A DNA stretch of 8,015 nt, taken from an uncultured Bacteroidales bacterium (GTDB lineage: Bacteria; Bacteroidota; Bacteroidia; Bacteroidales; Lentimicrobiaceae). Numbering within the stretch: the first letter of the stretch is position 1; each line of letters opens with the position of its first letter. The translations under genes and the position numbers were made by a program. This document shows positions 7,572-8,015 of this stretch, in pieces. Under the pieces are notes generated by a model. The model saw only the letters and a program-made list of their open reading frames with translations, made no database searches and was not told the origin of the DNA. Location: positions 1-8,015 of the forward strand of contig CALMDN010000497.1 in assembly GCA_937864935.1 (NCBI GenBank). The letters are read 5' to 3'.

Positions 7572-7599
7572 TGCCGGGACTGACGCCCTTTCTCCGGCA
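7572..7599. repeat. GC-rich inverted repeat between the kinase and the upstream gene
   Basis: Perfect 6-base arms TGCCGG (7572-7577) and CCGGCA (7594-7599) are separated by 16 bases. They lie about 90 bases upstream of the kinase ATG. No T-run follows on either strand, so this is not a standard intrinsic terminator. It could be an operator dyad, a leader hairpin or chance. Confidence 0.25.
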
Positions 7600-7660
7600 G
7601 GAAAACAAAACAGTTAATCCGTTTCTTCCATGAATGTAATGCCCTGATGCTTTTATTTAC

Positions 7661-7694
7661 AAAGGAAAAGAACGCATTTCATAGGATTTCCTTT
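7661..7694 (-). terminator. Weak AT-rich hairpin overlapping the stop of the right-edge gene
   Basis: Perfect 8-base inverted arms AAAGGAAA (7661-7668) and TTTCCTTT (7687-7694) are separated by 18 bases. On the minus strand the first arm begins within the TAA stop codon of the right-edge gene (7693-7695). The stem is mostly A-U, the loop is long, and no clean U-tract follows beyond the arm itself. It may act as a weak 3' end for that gene; the position right after a stop codon is the main argument. Confidence 0.3.
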
Positions 7695-8015
7695 ACCAGC
7701 CCTGCTTAATAATTTCGGCGTTGATCTCTTGAAGCAGTGAAAGTTTCTCAGCTCCTGAGGTCTCAACCGTTTCAATCAGCTCTTTTGCCTGCATCAGATG
7801 ATGTCTGGCAATTTCGGGTTCGTCAGACAACAGCAACTCATAAAGGTATATAAGAAATTCGTAATATTCCGGAAAATACTTCACCCCCATCCGATACATG
7901 GCAATGGCGTGAGAATTGAATCCGCCTGCCAGATACCTTGAGGCGATGCCGTTTATTTCGGGTAGCTCCGGGGGATAGGGATGACCTGACAGCATCGAAA
8001 CTTTGCTGATTTTTT
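7693..8015 (-). CDS. C-terminal part of a protein with a helical, TPR-like tail (cut by the right edge)
   Basis: About 107 residues are readable, ending in a TAA at 7693-7695. An ATG is available at 7995, but the frame stays open without a stop to the window edge (reading KISKVS before that Met), so this is more likely the 3' end of a longer gene than a 100-residue protein. The segment from INGIASRYLAGG to YLYELLLSDEPEIARHH has the pattern of TPR-type helix pairs (small residue at position 8, then A, Y/F and P-containing turns), with further helices to the end. Similar helical tails occur at the C-terminus of some Bacteroidota esterases and other secreted hydrolases, but nothing catalytic is visible here, so function is unassigned. 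It is on the same strand as the kinase, about 210 bases upstream of the kinase ATG, so co-transcription is possible but not shown. Confidence 0.6.
   Translation of the reverse strand, partial: KISKVSMLSGHPYPPELPEINGIASRYLAGGFNSHAIAMYRMGVKYFPEYYEFLIYLYELLLSDEPEIARHHLMQAKELIETVETSGAEKLSLLQEINAEIIKQGW

Overview
The window looks like chromosomal DNA of a Bacteroidota bacterium, probably of a Bacteroidales or Marinilabiliales type. This is inferred from four things: the style of the large receiver/PEP-synthase-like protein, the absence of clear Shine-Dalgarno sequences before most starts, a Bacteroidota-like TAnnTTTG promoter box, and intermediate base composition. No rRNA, tRNA, CRISPR array, insertion sequence or phage gene was seen. 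The gene content is host housekeeping and signalling.

Layout. Positions 1-2465 (+ strand) hold the back part of a phosphate-type ABC importer operon: pstC (N-terminus missing or broken at the window edge), pstA (ATGA overlap with pstC) and pstB (3-base gap). Neither pstS nor phoU is present, and the operon ends directly against an oppositely directed gene with only 6 bases between stop codons. Positions 2472-5480 (- strand) encode a 1002-residue protein with two N-terminal receiver-like domains, a helical linker, a complete-looking PEP synthase/PPDK-type ATP-binding domain, and a C-terminal module that is not the usual phosphohistidine swivel plus PEP barrel. Positions 5612-7483 (- strand) encode a hybrid histidine kinase with six predicted membrane helices, HisKA, HATPase and a C-terminal receiver. 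Positions 7693-8015 (- strand) hold the C-terminal end of a further protein with a helical, TPR-like tail, cut by the right edge.

How the parts may work together. PstC, PstA and PstB form the membrane channel and ATPase of a high-affinity phosphate importer. The hybrid kinase and the receiver/ATP-binding protein lie on the same strand, kinase first, 131 bases apart. The second receiver of the large protein keeps its phosphorylation residues, so a phosphorelay from the kinase to it is plausible. The attractive but unproven reading is a two-component system whose output is an ATP-binding, PEP-synthase-like enzyme domain rather than a DNA-binding domain, encoded beside a phosphate importer. The main structural surprise is that this output keeps the ATP-site residues of PPDK/PpsA but lacks the catalytic histidine domain and the PEP/pyruvate domain.
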